From Paenibacillus jilunlii (GTDB lineage Bacteria; Bacillota; Bacilli; Paenibacillales; Paenibacillaceae): a DNA stretch of 64,000 nucleotides. The notes below the pieces were generated by a model. It searched no databases. It had not been told where the DNA came from and saw only the letters and a list, made by a program, of their open reading frames with translations. Of the stretch, positions 51,778-61,083 are shown one piece after another; the stretch's first letter is position 1, and the number at the start of each line of letters is the position of its first letter. The stretch covers positions 1-64,000 of the forward strand of contig NZ_FNGM01000015.1 of assembly GCF_900102965.1 (NCBI RefSeq), given 5' to 3'. A program made the translations under genes and the position numbers.

Positions 51778-53343
51778 ATGAAACTCAAGAAAGTCAGCAA
51801 AACCCTTCTACCCGCAATGTTGGCAGCGGGCCTGCTGGCCGGCTGCGGCGGCAACGGCGGGAACAATGCGGCGGCACCGGATGCCAGCGCAGGCGCAAAT
51901 GCCGGAACAAAGGCTGAAGCTCCGATGGAAATTACCTGGGGCATCCATCTCCAGGCTCCGGGGGTTGTAGAAAACTCCCAAGTCCAGAAGTGGCTGGAAG
52001 AGAAGTTCAATGTAAAGATCAAGCCGGTAAAGGTAACTGATGCCAGTATTGCCTCCGGTGAGGTTCCCGATATCTTCATGCTTGGCGATCCCGCCAATGT
52101 GACGGCATATCAGAACCAGGGCGTCCTGATGAACCTGGACCAGAACATGCTGAAGGAAAAGATGCCGGAATATTACGCGGATATTGAAAAAAACAATGCG
52201 CTGTTCCAAACGGTGACTATTGACGATAAGCTATGGGCCATCCCCATGTTCATCGATTTGAAACCATATGATTTAGGAATGCTCTGGCGCAAGGATTGGC
52301 TGGATAAGGTAGGCATAACGAAGGCTCCCGAGACGCTGGATGAGTTCGAGAAGGCCATCTATGCCTTTGCACAGAAGGATCCGGACGGAAATGGCCAAAA
52401 AGATACGTACGGCTTGACAGGTACGGCAACCTCCACCTGGTCATCCGGCTTCTACTCCATCTTCGGTGCATTCGGTGTAGAGCCAACGATGTGGCATGAG
52501 AAGAACGGGGAGATCATGAACGGCTCTGTCATGCCGGAGACGAAGGAAGCCCTGGCTAAGCTGCGGCAGTGGTTCGCTGACGGGGTTATTGATCCTGAAT
52601 TTATCACCGACACCCAGGATTCCTACCGCAAAAAACTCTACAATAACCGGATCGGCGTGATCGAGGAGCAGATTGCTAAGGGTGCGCTCCCGGATGCAGC
52701 GACCGTGACGGAAATGAAGTCCTTGAATCCGAGCGCGGAGCTGGTGTTCGCTAAGAATCCGAAGGGCCCCGGCGGCGACGGTTCGTGGGATTGGGGAGTG
52801 AAGAGCAACTTTATCGTGATCAGCAACAAAGTGAAGGACCAGCCGGAGAAGCTCAACAAACTGTTCGAGATTCTGAGGGCAGAGAGCACGGACGAAGAAA
52901 CCATCAACATGACCAGCCTCGGGGTGAAGGGAACCCATTGGGACTTTACGGAGAGCGGGGCCACTTCAGGAGCCACCCAGTTTAAGGCCGGCTTCGAGAA
53001 GGCAGAGGAACGCGACCAGGCCGGCATCCGGCTCTTCTCGCTCGGCAACATCACGACGCAGGCATACCGCGAGAAGTATTCCAATCCGGCTCTGAATGAA
53101 GCGATCAAAACCTATTCCTCCGCTCCCAGACAGACCGATGCACTCTTGTTCTCGGCGCTGCCTTCCGACGGGAAATACAAAAATGATCTGACTTCACTGA
53201 TGCAGAAATATTTCGCCCAAATTATCAGCGGAGAAATTCCGCTCGAAGATTTCGATAAGTTCGTTGCGGAATGGAAATCCAGAGGCGGCGATGAATTGAC
53301 CAAAGAAGCCAATGAGATGTACCAGGCTCAATTCAAAAAATAA
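51778..53343 (+). CDS. Extracellular solute-binding lipoprotein, LplA type (second)
   Basis: A 521-aa lipoprotein with a signal peptide and lipobox LAGC (Cys about residue 22), followed by a Gly/Asn/Ala linker. The mature two-lobe binding protein carries WAIPMFIDLKPYDLGMLWRKDWLDKVG (about residues 158-185), typical of the LplA group. The start is ATG 51778 with AGGGGGA 9 bases upstream; the frame to 51658 is not supported. It lies before two LplB/LplC-type permeases and a secreted beta-helix enzyme. Its ligand is probably the oligosaccharide released by that enzyme. Confidence 0.92.
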   Translation: MKLKKVSKTLLPAMLAAGLLAGCGGNGGNNAAAPDASAGANAGTKAEAPMEITWGIHLQAPGVVENSQVQKWLEEKFNVKIKPVKVTDASIASGEVPDIFMLGDPANVTAYQNQGVLMNLDQNMLKEKMPEYYADIEKNNALFQTVTIDDKLWAIPMFIDLKPYDLGMLWRKDWLDKVGITKAPETLDEFEKAIYAFAQKDPDGNGQKDTYGLTGTATSTWSSGFYSIFGAFGVEPTMWHEKNGEIMNGSVMPETKEALAKLRQWFADGVIDPEFITDTQDSYRKKLYNNRIGVIEEQIAKGALPDAATVTEMKSLNPSAELVFAKNPKGPGGDGSWDWGVKSNFIVISNKVKDQPEKLNKLFEILRAESTDEETINMTSLGVKGTHWDFTESGATSGATQFKAGFEKAEERDQAGIRLFSLGNITTQAYREKYSNPALNEAIKTYSSAPRQTDALLFSALPSDGKYKNDLTSLMQKYFAQIISGEIPLEDFDKFVAEWKSRGGDELTKEANEMYQAQFKK

Positions 53344-53366
53344 ATAGGGTTTCAGGGGAGTGTAAG

Positions 53367-54266
53367 ATGAAAACCATACGAAAGCATGGAGAATTATTGG
53401 CGCTGTTTCTGTTTGCCTTTGCGTTTTTCATTGTTTTTAAATATGGTCCGCTATATGGCGTGGTCATTGCATTTAAGGATTTCAAGGTCGTGGATGGAAT
53501 ATGGGGGAGTCCGTGGGTAGGATTTCAGCATTTCCAGGAGCTGTTTCAGAGCAGCGACTTTTACCGTCTTCTTAAAAACACCCTGCTTTTGAACTTTTAT
53601 CAGCTGCTCTTTGCATTTCCGGCTCCGATTATTCTGGCGATTCTGCTGAACGAGGTCCGCTCCCGGTATTTCCAGAGATTCATTCAGACGACGATGTATT
53701 TGCCCCATTTCGTATCTTGGGTAATCATGTCGGGGCTGCTCATCTATTTTCTGTCGCCGACTACAGGGATTATGGCTGACATCATGGGCTGGTTCGGAAA
53801 GGAGCCTATCTTCTTCATGGGCAAAAAGGAATATTTCCGGTCCATCGTCGTAGGCTCCTCCATACTGAAGGACCTGGGCTGGGGTTCCATCATCTATTTC
53901 GCCGCTTTGTCGGGGATTAACCCGGAAATTCAGGAATCGGCCATCATCGACGGAGCGAACCGCTGGCAGCGGATCATTCGGATCAATATTCCGTCGATCA
54001 TGCCTACCGTATCGATTATGTTCATCCTGAGTCTCGGCGGTTTCTTAAGTGCAAATTTTGAACAAATCATCAATCTGCTTAACCCGGTCACCTTTGAAAC
54101 GGGCGACGTCATTGATACTTACGTCTACCGGGTCGGCCTGCAGCAATTCCAGTACAGCTACACAGCAGCTATCGGCTTGTTCAAGTCGCTTGTGGGACTT
54201 GTGCTCATTCTGGGTGCCAATCTGACCGTGAAGAAGCTGAGCAAAGGGGAAAACGGATTATGGTAG
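53367..54266 (+). CDS. Sugar ABC transporter permease, LplB type (second)
   Basis: A 299-aa permease with about six transmembrane helices. The EAA loop is EIQESAIIDGANRWQRIIRINIPSI (about residues 189-213). The N-terminal YGPLYGVVIAFKDF and the VGFQHFQELF segment are characteristic of the LplB group. GGGGAG lies 6 bases before the ATG. It is spaced 23 bases from the binding protein and 19 from the next permease. Confidence 0.93.
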   Translation: MKTIRKHGELLALFLFAFAFFIVFKYGPLYGVVIAFKDFKVVDGIWGSPWVGFQHFQELFQSSDFYRLLKNTLLLNFYQLLFAFPAPIILAILLNEVRSRYFQRFIQTTMYLPHFVSWVIMSGLLIYFLSPTTGIMADIMGWFGKEPIFFMGKKEYFRSIVVGSSILKDLGWGSIIYFAALSGINPEIQESAIIDGANRWQRIIRINIPSIMPTVSIMFILSLGGFLSANFEQIINLLNPVTFETGDVIDTYVYRVGLQQFQYSYTAAIGLFKSLVGLVLILGANLTVKKLSKGENGLW

Positions 54267-54285
54267 GAGCAGGAGGAAGTCAGTC

Positions 54286-55155
54286 ATGAAGACGAGAAAA
54301 TGGCAGGATCTTATTACACCCGCTATCATCTATTTGGTGTTATCATTGCTCGCGCTGATCGTCGTGTACCCATTCATTCATGTTACGGCGGTTTCCTTCA
54401 GCGGACGCGGAGAGGCGCTCCGCAGCGGATTTCATTTTTTCCCGCGGGACTTCGAATGGAGGGCATACCGGGAGCTGCTGGAGTATCCGTTCATTTGGTC
54501 GGGCTATGCCAATACCGTGTTCCGCATGGTGGTGGGAACGCTCTTGACGCTGCTGGTCACCGTCTGCGCTGCCTATCCGCTGTCACGCCCGGATTTTCCT
54601 ATGAAGCGTGTCCTGATCATGCTAATACTGTTCACCATGATCTTCGATGGGGGCATCGTACCAAATTATCTGCTGATCAAAGAGCTGCATCTGCTGGATT
54701 CACGCTTGGTCTATGTGCTGCCTACGGCAGCTAATGCCTTCCAGGTTCTAGTGATGCTGTCGTTCTTCCGGTCTATTCCGGATGCGCTGATCGAAGCGGC
54801 CCGCATCGATGGGGCCAGGGACATGCGGATCTTGTTCCGCATTGTGCTGCCGCTCTCCATCCCGTCCCTGGTGACGATTGGGCTCTGGTCGCTCGTTCAC
54901 CACATCAACGCGTTTATGGATAATCTGCTGTACGTTACCGACCAGTCGAAGTACGTGCTGCAGCAAGTTGTCCGGCAGATTCTCATTGAGAACAAGCTGG
55001 ACCCGTTCACGACGGCAACCAATCTGGTCCCTCCTGCACCGGAGAGTCTGAAGATGGCGTCAGTGATCGTATGCTCCTTGCCGGTGCTCGTGTTATACCC
55101 GTTCCTGCTTAAATACTTTGAGAAAGGAACGATGATTGGTTCAGTGAAAGGGTAA
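54286..55155 (+). CDS. Sugar ABC transporter permease, LplC/YtcP type (second)
   Basis: A 289-aa permease. The EAA loop is ALIEAARIDGARDMRILFRIVLPLS (about residues 167-191) and the C terminus FEKGTMIGSVKG is as in LplC/YtcP proteins. AGGAGG lies 9 bases before the ATG. It is the last importer subunit and is followed by a short hairpin and the secreted enzyme gene. The ATPase is absent from the window. Confidence 0.93.
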   Translation: MKTRKWQDLITPAIIYLVLSLLALIVVYPFIHVTAVSFSGRGEALRSGFHFFPRDFEWRAYRELLEYPFIWSGYANTVFRMVVGTLLTLLVTVCAAYPLSRPDFPMKRVLIMLILFTMIFDGGIVPNYLLIKELHLLDSRLVYVLPTAANAFQVLVMLSFFRSIPDALIEAARIDGARDMRILFRIVLPLSIPSLVTIGLWSLVHHINAFMDNLLYVTDQSKYVLQQVVRQILIENKLDPFTTATNLVPPAPESLKMASVIVCSLPVLVLYPFLLKYFEKGTMIGSVKG

Positions 55156-55167
55156 GCTCCGCTTCGA

Positions 55168-55188
55168 GGGAACCTCACGGTTCCCTTT
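55168..55188 (+). terminator. Short hairpin between permease and beta-helix gene
   Basis: GGGAACC pairs with GGTTCCC (7 bp, 4-base loop), followed by TTTC. It may be a partial terminator or attenuator lowering expression of the large secreted enzyme. Confidence 0.6.
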
Positions 55189-55224
55189 CAGATACTCCAA
55201 TCGATAAGGAGGTATGTAAATAAA

Positions 55225-58200
55225 ATGAAGAAAAGAACGTTCATTGTCTTATCGATCATTGCGTTAATAGTAGGATGTTTCCCGGCCGCGTCGATTCAAG
55301 CAGAGGAGTCACACAGTTCCGAAGCAGTCTATTACGTATCTGAAAATGGAAGCGATTCCAATTCGGGGACAAAGGATAGGCCCTTCCTTACCCTGGAGAA
55401 GGCCAGAGATGCCATCCGCCAGCTGAAGCAGGGCTCAGGACTGCCTAATGGCGGCGTTACCGTGTATCTGAGGGGCGGCAGCTACAACCGGACCGGAAGC
55501 TTCCTTCTGGAGGAGCAGGATTCGGGGACGGCAGACAAACCGGTTACCTACAAGGCTTATCCGGGCGAATCCGTGAGGCTGAGCGGTGGCCGGCAGCTCC
55601 AGAAAGGGTGGTTCACTCCGGTGACAGACCCGTCGGTCCTGGACCGGATCATCAGCACAGATGCAAGATCCAAGGTTCTGCAGGTGGACCTCAAGGGACA
55701 CGGCATTACCGATTACGGGGTCATGAGCCGCCATGGGTATTACAAAGCCAACGATGTTAGCCAGACTCCGCCCATGGAGCTGTACATCGAAGGCGAAGGG
55801 ATGACCCTGGCCCGGTGGCCCAACAAAGGGACGGTCCAGATGGGCAATATTATTGATCCCGGGCCGACCCGCAAGGATGCCGATCTGCAGACACGCGGAG
55901 GCACCTTCACGTACACCTATGAACGGCCTGAGCTTTGGACCCAGGCGGATGATATCTGGCTGGACGGGATCTTCGGTTACAGCTGGGAATGGTCGTATAA
56001 CAAAATCGCTTCGATTGATACGCAGAACAAGTCCATCACTCTGGCTTACGGGGAAATGAGCGGACTTTTTAAAAACTGGTACCCGGACTTCCATTTCGCC
56101 CAGAACCTGCTGGAAGAGATTGACATGCCGGGAGAGTATTATATTGACCGGAGCAAAGGCAAGCTGTATTTCATGCCCACAGCAGCCTTCCAGGCGTCTA
56201 ACCCGGAAATTACCGTGTCCATGCTGAAAGCCCCCATGATCAGTACGGTCGATACATCTTTTGTCACCTTTGAGGATCTGATTCTCGAGAATGGGCGGGA
56301 TTCGGGGGCGGTCATCATGGGCGGCGACAGTATCCGGCTGGTGCACTGCGAAATCCGCAACTTCACCGAAGGCGGCGTACGGATCAATACCCAGAGCCGC
56401 TGGCTGTACAATGACTTCGCCAAGGGCACAGGGGTTAACCATGCGATCGTCAGCACGCATATCCATCATGTCGGAGGGACGGGAGTCATTCTGAACGGCG
56501 GGGACAGACTGACGCTAGCGCCAGGCAATAATGTGGTGGAGAACAGCCATATCCATGATTTTGCCTATTACCATAAAGCGTATAACCCTGCTGTGATTCT
56601 GACGGGAGCAGGCAACCGCATTTCCCACAGTGAAATTCACGATGCCCCGCATCCCGGCATTCTGATCTTCGGGAACGACCAGGTTGTGGAGTACAACAAC
56701 ATCTATGATGTCTGCAAAACCTTTTCGGATCTCGGCGCTATCTACATGAATCTGGGCGCTGCGCCGCAGGAGCGGGGTTCGGTTATCCGGGGGAATTACT
56801 TCCACAACATCGGGGAAGGCAAAGCCGGTGTGCAGGGCGTCTATCCGGACAATTTCACGATGGGGATGACGATTGAAAAAAATATTTTCTACCGGATGGG
56901 CAATTCCGCCATTCTGAACAACGGAGGCGCGCACATCCGCACCAAGAACAACCTGTTTATCGACGCCAAGGTGCCTTATGAGTACTCGGATATGTACTTG
57001 GGTGACGGGCCGGAGCAGCAGATCAACAAAAACTATATGCAGCCGTGGCATGCTTTGTTCGAAAAATACAACAACTTCGCCGGCATGCCGCATTTGACCA
57101 AGTACCCGGAGCTGGCTGATTTCTTCACGGAGAACCGGTATTATCCTGACACCAACACATTCCAGAACAATGTGATCTACAATCCGACCAAAACGAGAGG
57201 GCCCAATCTAAATGAGAATGGAGCTTACGATAAGTTAAAACTAGTTCAATACGCGAACAACTGGGTGACGGACCGGGACCCGGGCTTCGTGAACCTCGCT
57301 GGCGGCGATCTGAACCTGAAGGCAAATGCCGAGGTGTTCCAGCAGATTCCCGGCTTCCAGACGGTTCCCTTCAGCGAGATGGGAATCATAGGCAAGGCCG
57401 GTCCTTATCTGGCTCCGGATGTGATCCCAGTCAAAGGAGTCGTGCTGTATGAGGATGCGATAACCCTGGGGATCGGAAAATCATATACCCTGTACTCGGC
57501 GGTTCTTCCCTGGAATGCAACAAATAATAAATTGCAGTATACCTCCAGCGATCCTTCTGTAGTGAAGGTGGACGCAGACGGCAAGCTGAAGGGGGTTAAT
57601 CTGGGGAATGCTGTCATCACGGCAGTCTCTGCAGACAACCCGCTATTAAAGGACGAAGTCCAGGTGACGGTCGAGGTCGGAGACGGGATAATGGATGAAA
57701 CGACTTTTGAGAACGGCAGGAACAGCTGGCCGATGGATGCGAACCGGACTATTGTGGAGACTGACGGCGGCAACCACATGTATAAGCTGCTGAAGGGTGC
57801 GACAACGCTGAACGAGAACGACTTCAGCAACTACGAGCTGACCTTCAAGCTGAAGACGCCTCCGGCGATCCCGGAATCAGCGACGCTCTACGTGTTCGAC
57901 CGGCTGAATCCGGGCGGCAGCGGAGGCAGAATCGGATACAAGAAGCTGGCCGACGGAACCTCTTCCTGGATTCTCTATAATGCGGCCTGGGGTACGGTGA
58001 AGCAGAATACGCTGGCCACTCAGGACCTGCTGCCGGATACCGTCTACAACATGAAGATCATTGTCAAGGGCCGCGAGATCAGTGTCTACCTAGATGGCAA
58101 GCTCAAGCTGAAGGGCACTGATCCGACCTCTAATCCTTCCGGCAAAGTCGGCTTCTACGCCGGCGGCTTCGACTATCTCTTGTTCGACGACATCAAATTT

Positions 58201-59751
58201 ACGGTGCCGACAAAGGATGTGGCTGGCTTGCTGCTCGATAAGAGCAGCGTCAACATGGTGATGAATGAGCAGCAGCAGCTGCAGGTCCAGTTCGACCCGT
58301 CGGACGCCGAGAATCGTGCTGTTGTCTGGAAGTCCAGCCATCCGGAGATCGCTTCTGTCGATGGGAACGGAACCGTCACGGCTCTGGGCACAGGGGAGGC
58401 TGTGGTAACCGTTGCCTCGGCCGTCAATCCGTCGGCTTCAGCCTCAGCCCGGATCGTGGTTTCGAATATCCTTCACTTCACGGATTACGATTCAGGAGCG
58501 AACGGATGGCCGGTAGATCCGAACCGCAGCATTGTGACAGTGAACGGAAACAAAATGTACAAAATACTGAAGGGGGCTTCCGCGCTTCATCCGAAGCTTT
58601 TTACGGATTACGATCTGACCTTCAAGCTGAAAACACCAGCGGACATGCCGGAAGCGGGTACATTTTATGTGTATGACCGTACCGCCTCCAGCAACTCCGG
58701 CAAGATCGCATACAAAAAATTGGCGGATGGCACCTCGCAGTGGATTTTGTACAGTCCGAATTGGACGGTGCTTCAAACCAAGAATTTTGCAGCCGCAGAC
58801 CTGCAGCCGGATACGGAATACAACATCCGTGTTCTGGCCGAGGGTTCCAGCATCCGCGTATATGTGAATGGTGAACTGAGATTGGATGGTACAGATTCTG
58901 CCCATAACCCGTCAGGAACGGTAGGTTTCTATGTAGGCGGCTTTAGCGCAATGTGGATTGACGACGTCAAGTTTACAATGATTGACCGGGCCGCTCCTGT
59001 AACTACAGCCGCCATAACTCCGGCACTTCCTGACGGTTCGGATGGCTGGTATACTCACCCGGTGACAATAGAGCTGAAAGCTTCAGATACGGATTCTGGT
59101 GTGACTGACACCGTATACAGCGTAAATGGCGGTACAGATTGGCTGCCATACCAGGGGCCGATAACCTTCAGCCGGGATGGCCAATATTCGCTACAGTACC
59201 GCTCGGTTGACTCCGCCGGAAATACGGGCGGCATTCAGACCTTGAGCTTCAAGCTGGATAGCAGCGCCCCTGAACTATCCGTTGCAGAGCCGGCCGCGAG
59301 AGCTTATGCAGGCACGGAAACTCTGACAATATCGTGGACCGCCGCCGATGTCATATCCGGTGTGGCTGACGGCAAAACCGCTGCGCTGCTGGATGGTGAA
59401 GCCGTAGAACAGGGGGCTTCGGTTCCGCTGTACACGCTGGATCTTGGCAGCCACACGTTCGCTGTGTCCGCCAGCGATGTCGCGGGGAATACGCAGGAGC
59501 GCACAGTAACGTTCTCGACCTATGCCGACGTTAACTCGCTGAAAGCGCTGGTCAGCCTGTTCAGGGAGAAATCGTGGATAGACAATCACGGCATTGCGAA
59601 CAGTCTGAGCAAGAAACTGGACCACGGGCAAGTGGAAGCCTTCCTTCACCAGGTGCAGGCCCAGAGCGGCAAGCATATCCAGACTGAAGCCGCTTCTTAT
59701 CTGCTGCGGGATGCGGAAGATATCCTGGGAAGGGTTGGGACGCAGGACTAA
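55225..59751 (+). CDS. Secreted right-handed beta-helix protein with Ig-like and concanavalin-like modules
   Basis: A 1508-aa exported protein. The signal peptide (1-27) is followed by a parallel beta-helix region (about 35-730), beginning AVYYVSENGSDSNSGTKDRPF, a common start in polysaccharide-acting beta-helix enzymes; a GH141-type relation is possible. A Big_2 domain (about 735-815) and a concanavalin-like module (about 820-995) follow. Both are then repeated (about 998-1075 and 1080-1250). Two Ig-like domains (about 1253-1430) and a C-terminal helical FIMAH-like domain (about 1430-1500) complete it. No catalytic residues are assigned with confidence. AAGGAGG lies 12 bases before the ATG. 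The importer upstream would take up its products. It has no SLH domain, so it is free or wall-attached by other means. Confidence 0.82.
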   Translation: MKKRTFIVLSIIALIVGCFPAASIQAEESHSSEAVYYVSENGSDSNSGTKDRPFLTLEKARDAIRQLKQGSGLPNGGVTVYLRGGSYNRTGSFLLEEQDSGTADKPVTYKAYPGESVRLSGGRQLQKGWFTPVTDPSVLDRIISTDARSKVLQVDLKGHGITDYGVMSRHGYYKANDVSQTPPMELYIEGEGMTLARWPNKGTVQMGNIIDPGPTRKDADLQTRGGTFTYTYERPELWTQADDIWLDGIFGYSWEWSYNKIASIDTQNKSITLAYGEMSGLFKNWYPDFHFAQNLLEEIDMPGEYYIDRSKGKLYFMPTAAFQASNPEITVSMLKAPMISTVDTSFVTFEDLILENGRDSGAVIMGGDSIRLVHCEIRNFTEGGVRINTQSRWLYNDFAKGTGVNHAIVSTHIHHVGGTGVILNGGDRLTLAPGNNVVENSHIHDFAYYHKAYNPAVILTGAGNRISHSEIHDAPHPGILIFGNDQVVEYNNIYDVCKTFSDLGAIYMNLGAAPQERGSVIRGNYFHNIGEGKAGVQGVYPDNFTMGMTIEKNIFYRMGNSAILNNGGAHIRTKNNLFIDAKVPYEYSDMYLGDGPEQQINKNYMQPWHALFEKYNNFAGMPHLTKYPELADFFTENRYYPDTNTFQNNVIYNPTKTRGPNLNENGAYDKLKLVQYANNWVTDRDPGFVNLAGGDLNLKANAEVFQQIPGFQTVPFSEMGIIGKAGPYLAPDVIPVKGVVLYEDAITLGIGKSYTLYSAVLPWNATNNKLQYTSSDPSVVKVDADGKLKGVNLGNAVITAVSADNPLLKDEVQVTVEVGDGIMDETTFENGRNSWPMDANRTIVETDGGNHMYKLLKGATTLNENDFSNYELTFKLKTPPAIPESATLYVFDRLNPGGSGGRIGYKKLADGTSSWILYNAAWGTVKQNTLATQDLLPDTVYNMKIIVKGREISVYLDGKLKLKGTDPTSNPSGKVGFYAGGFDYLLFDDIKFTVPTKDVAGLLLDKSSVNMVMNEQQQLQVQFDPSDAENRAVVWKSSHPEIASVDGNGTVTALGTGEAVVTVASAVNPSASASARIVVSNILHFTDYDSGANGWPVDPNRSIVTVNGNKMYKILKGASALHPKLFTDYDLTFKLKTPADMPEAGTFYVYDRTASSNSGKIAYKKLADGTSQWILYSPNWTVLQTKNFAAADLQPDTEYNIRVLAEGSSIRVYVNGELRLDGTDSAHNPSGTVGFYVGGFSAMWIDDVKFTMIDRAAPVTTAAITPALPDGSDGWYTHPVTIELKASDTDSGVTDTVYSVNGGTDWLPYQGPITFSRDGQYSLQYRSVDSAGNTGGIQTLSFKLDSSAPELSVAEPAARAYAGTETLTISWTAADVISGVADGKTAALLDGEAVEQGASVPLYTLDLGSHTFAVSASDVAGNTQERTVTFSTYADVNSLKALVSLFREKSWIDNHGIANSLSKKLDHGQVEAFLHQVQAQSGKHIQTEAASYLLRDAEDILGRVGTQD

Positions 59752-59787
59752 GCTCGGGATCGGATTTGCGGATTTAAGTATGAACGA

Positions 59788-59831
59788 AACAACGGCTGCG
59801 CCGTCCTTCACTGGACAGCGCAGCCGTTGTT
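59788..59831 (+). terminator. Terminator of the beta-helix gene
   Basis: AACAACGGCTGCGC pairs with GCGCAGCCGTTGTT (14 bp), with inner GTCC with GGAC. The T-run is short. The arm core AACAACGGC is also the arm of the 51-bp repeat units at 28.4 kb. The rest of 59832-59970 shows nothing. Confidence 0.75.
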
Positions 59832-59970
59832 CCCCGTAATGAATAACAACTTTGCAATACCCCTCCGAAACCTTTGATCATCGTATCTAACTCCAGTCTG
59901 TCATCAAATTTTCAGCTATTCGATTACATTACTGCCCGTTAGCTCCATATGAAAAAACAAAAATATAATA

Positions 59971-60879
59971 TTAAGCATGTGCTAATAAAGGCACACAGAA
60001 CTTTGAATTTTTGTCTAAGGTAAAGTTAGACTTTATAAAGAGCACATCACCGTTGTTGTCCATCCACTCATATGGTACTTTATCAGTGAATGGATCTGGT
60101 GTGAAATGAAAATGAATATATCCTGTTTGTTCATTAGCAATACGATTAATTAATTGATTTAAATTAACGTACGATTGGCTAACTACATCATATAGATTTA
60201 GTACATGACCTTCTTGTTGATAGACAATAATAGCCTCGTCCTTTTGCGAATAATATATTGATTCGGGAAATACTTTTATAGCGTAAAACATAAAGAGTCC
60301 TTGGTTATTACTAACACCAAATTGATCTGAAACAGGTCTGCGAGACAAAACCATTTTTTTGATAAATGCCAAGTCTTCTTTATTGGAGAAATTCAGCTTG
60401 CGCAAGGTGGTATCCGCATTTGGAGTGGGATAATATTTAAGCTTCAATTGTGATTCACCAACAGATTCAAATCCATATTTTGGGTAAAAATCGATCACAG
60501 TACTATTAGCGAATAAGAAAAAGATATCACAATCGTGCTCATACATATCTAGAACATGCCTCATCAATTTTCCAGAAAGTCCTTTCCCCCTAAAATCGGG
60601 ATGAGTCATAACCGTTCCAATTTGAATCGCTTTTTTATTTGACTTGTTTATCAACAAGTCCATTTTGCTAACTGAAACATTGGCAATGACGACATCCTCT
60701 CTGATGAAGGAATGGCATATATAACGATCATCCCAGAATCCTTTCTGGTACCAATCTTCAAAGTTAATATCAAAGACCAGAGACGCTAGCTCATTAAAAC
60801 TATCTCTGTAAACTTTACGATCTTTGTAATCATTAATTAAGTCTATTTCATCAATATCTATATTTTCATTAGAAAACAC
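59971..60879 (-). CDS. GNAT family N-acetyltransferase
   Basis: A 302-aa protein with a GNAT core at about residues 80-150. The acetyl-CoA loop is HPDFRGKGLSGKLMRHVLDMY (about 102-122) and IDFYPKYGFESVG follows. The C-terminal 150 residues are not assigned. The start is GTG 60879 with AGGGGG 7 bases upstream; the frame to 60909 is less supported. The gene is clearly more AT-rich than its neighbours and uses many A/T-ending codons, which suggests recent acquisition. It stands alone, with no operon partner. The substrate is unknown. Confidence 0.85.
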   Translation of the reverse strand: MFSNENIDIDEIDLINDYKDRKVYRDSFNELASLVFDINFEDWYQKGFWDDRYICHSFIREDVVIANVSVSKMDLLINKSNKKAIQIGTVMTHPDFRGKGLSGKLMRHVLDMYEHDCDIFFLFANSTVIDFYPKYGFESVGESQLKLKYYPTPNADTTLRKLNFSNKEDLAFIKKMVLSRRPVSDQFGVSNNQGLFMFYAIKVFPESIYYSQKDEAIIVYQQEGHVLNLYDVVSQSYVNLNQLINRIANEQTGYIHFHFTPDPFTDKVPYEWMDNNGDVLFIKSNFTLDKNSKFCVPLLAHA

Positions 60880-60998
60880 AAATATTCCCCCTATGGTCTT
60901 TATGTTCACACTCCTTCAGTTTACTATTGGAAGTTTTATTATATAAGGTAAATATCAGGTTTAACTAAACTATCCTGCCCGAGGGAGCGAAACGAAAA

Positions 60999-61024
60999 GG
61001 CAGCCGATCATCTGGCCGGCTGCC
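60999..61024 (-). terminator. Terminator of the DUF3829-like lipoprotein gene
   Basis: GGCAGCC pairs with GGCTGCC; on the minus strand TTTTCGTTTCG follows. It lies 60 bases after the stop. Confidence 0.75.
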
Positions 61025-61083
61025 GTCGTGTCTGAATCGAATTATCATTCTATTGATTTCGCAGGCCCAGCCATTAGACACGC

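Noticed and set aside
55214..55219. ATG-TAA minimal frame next to the GGAGG of the beta-helix gene
   Set aside because: Probably chance; the real ATG at 55225 follows 12 bases after the site. Too little to claim start-stop regulation.
55435..56469. 344-codon minus-strand frame inside the beta-helix gene
   Set aside because: No start signal or domain; the plus strand encodes a continuous 1508-aa exported protein.
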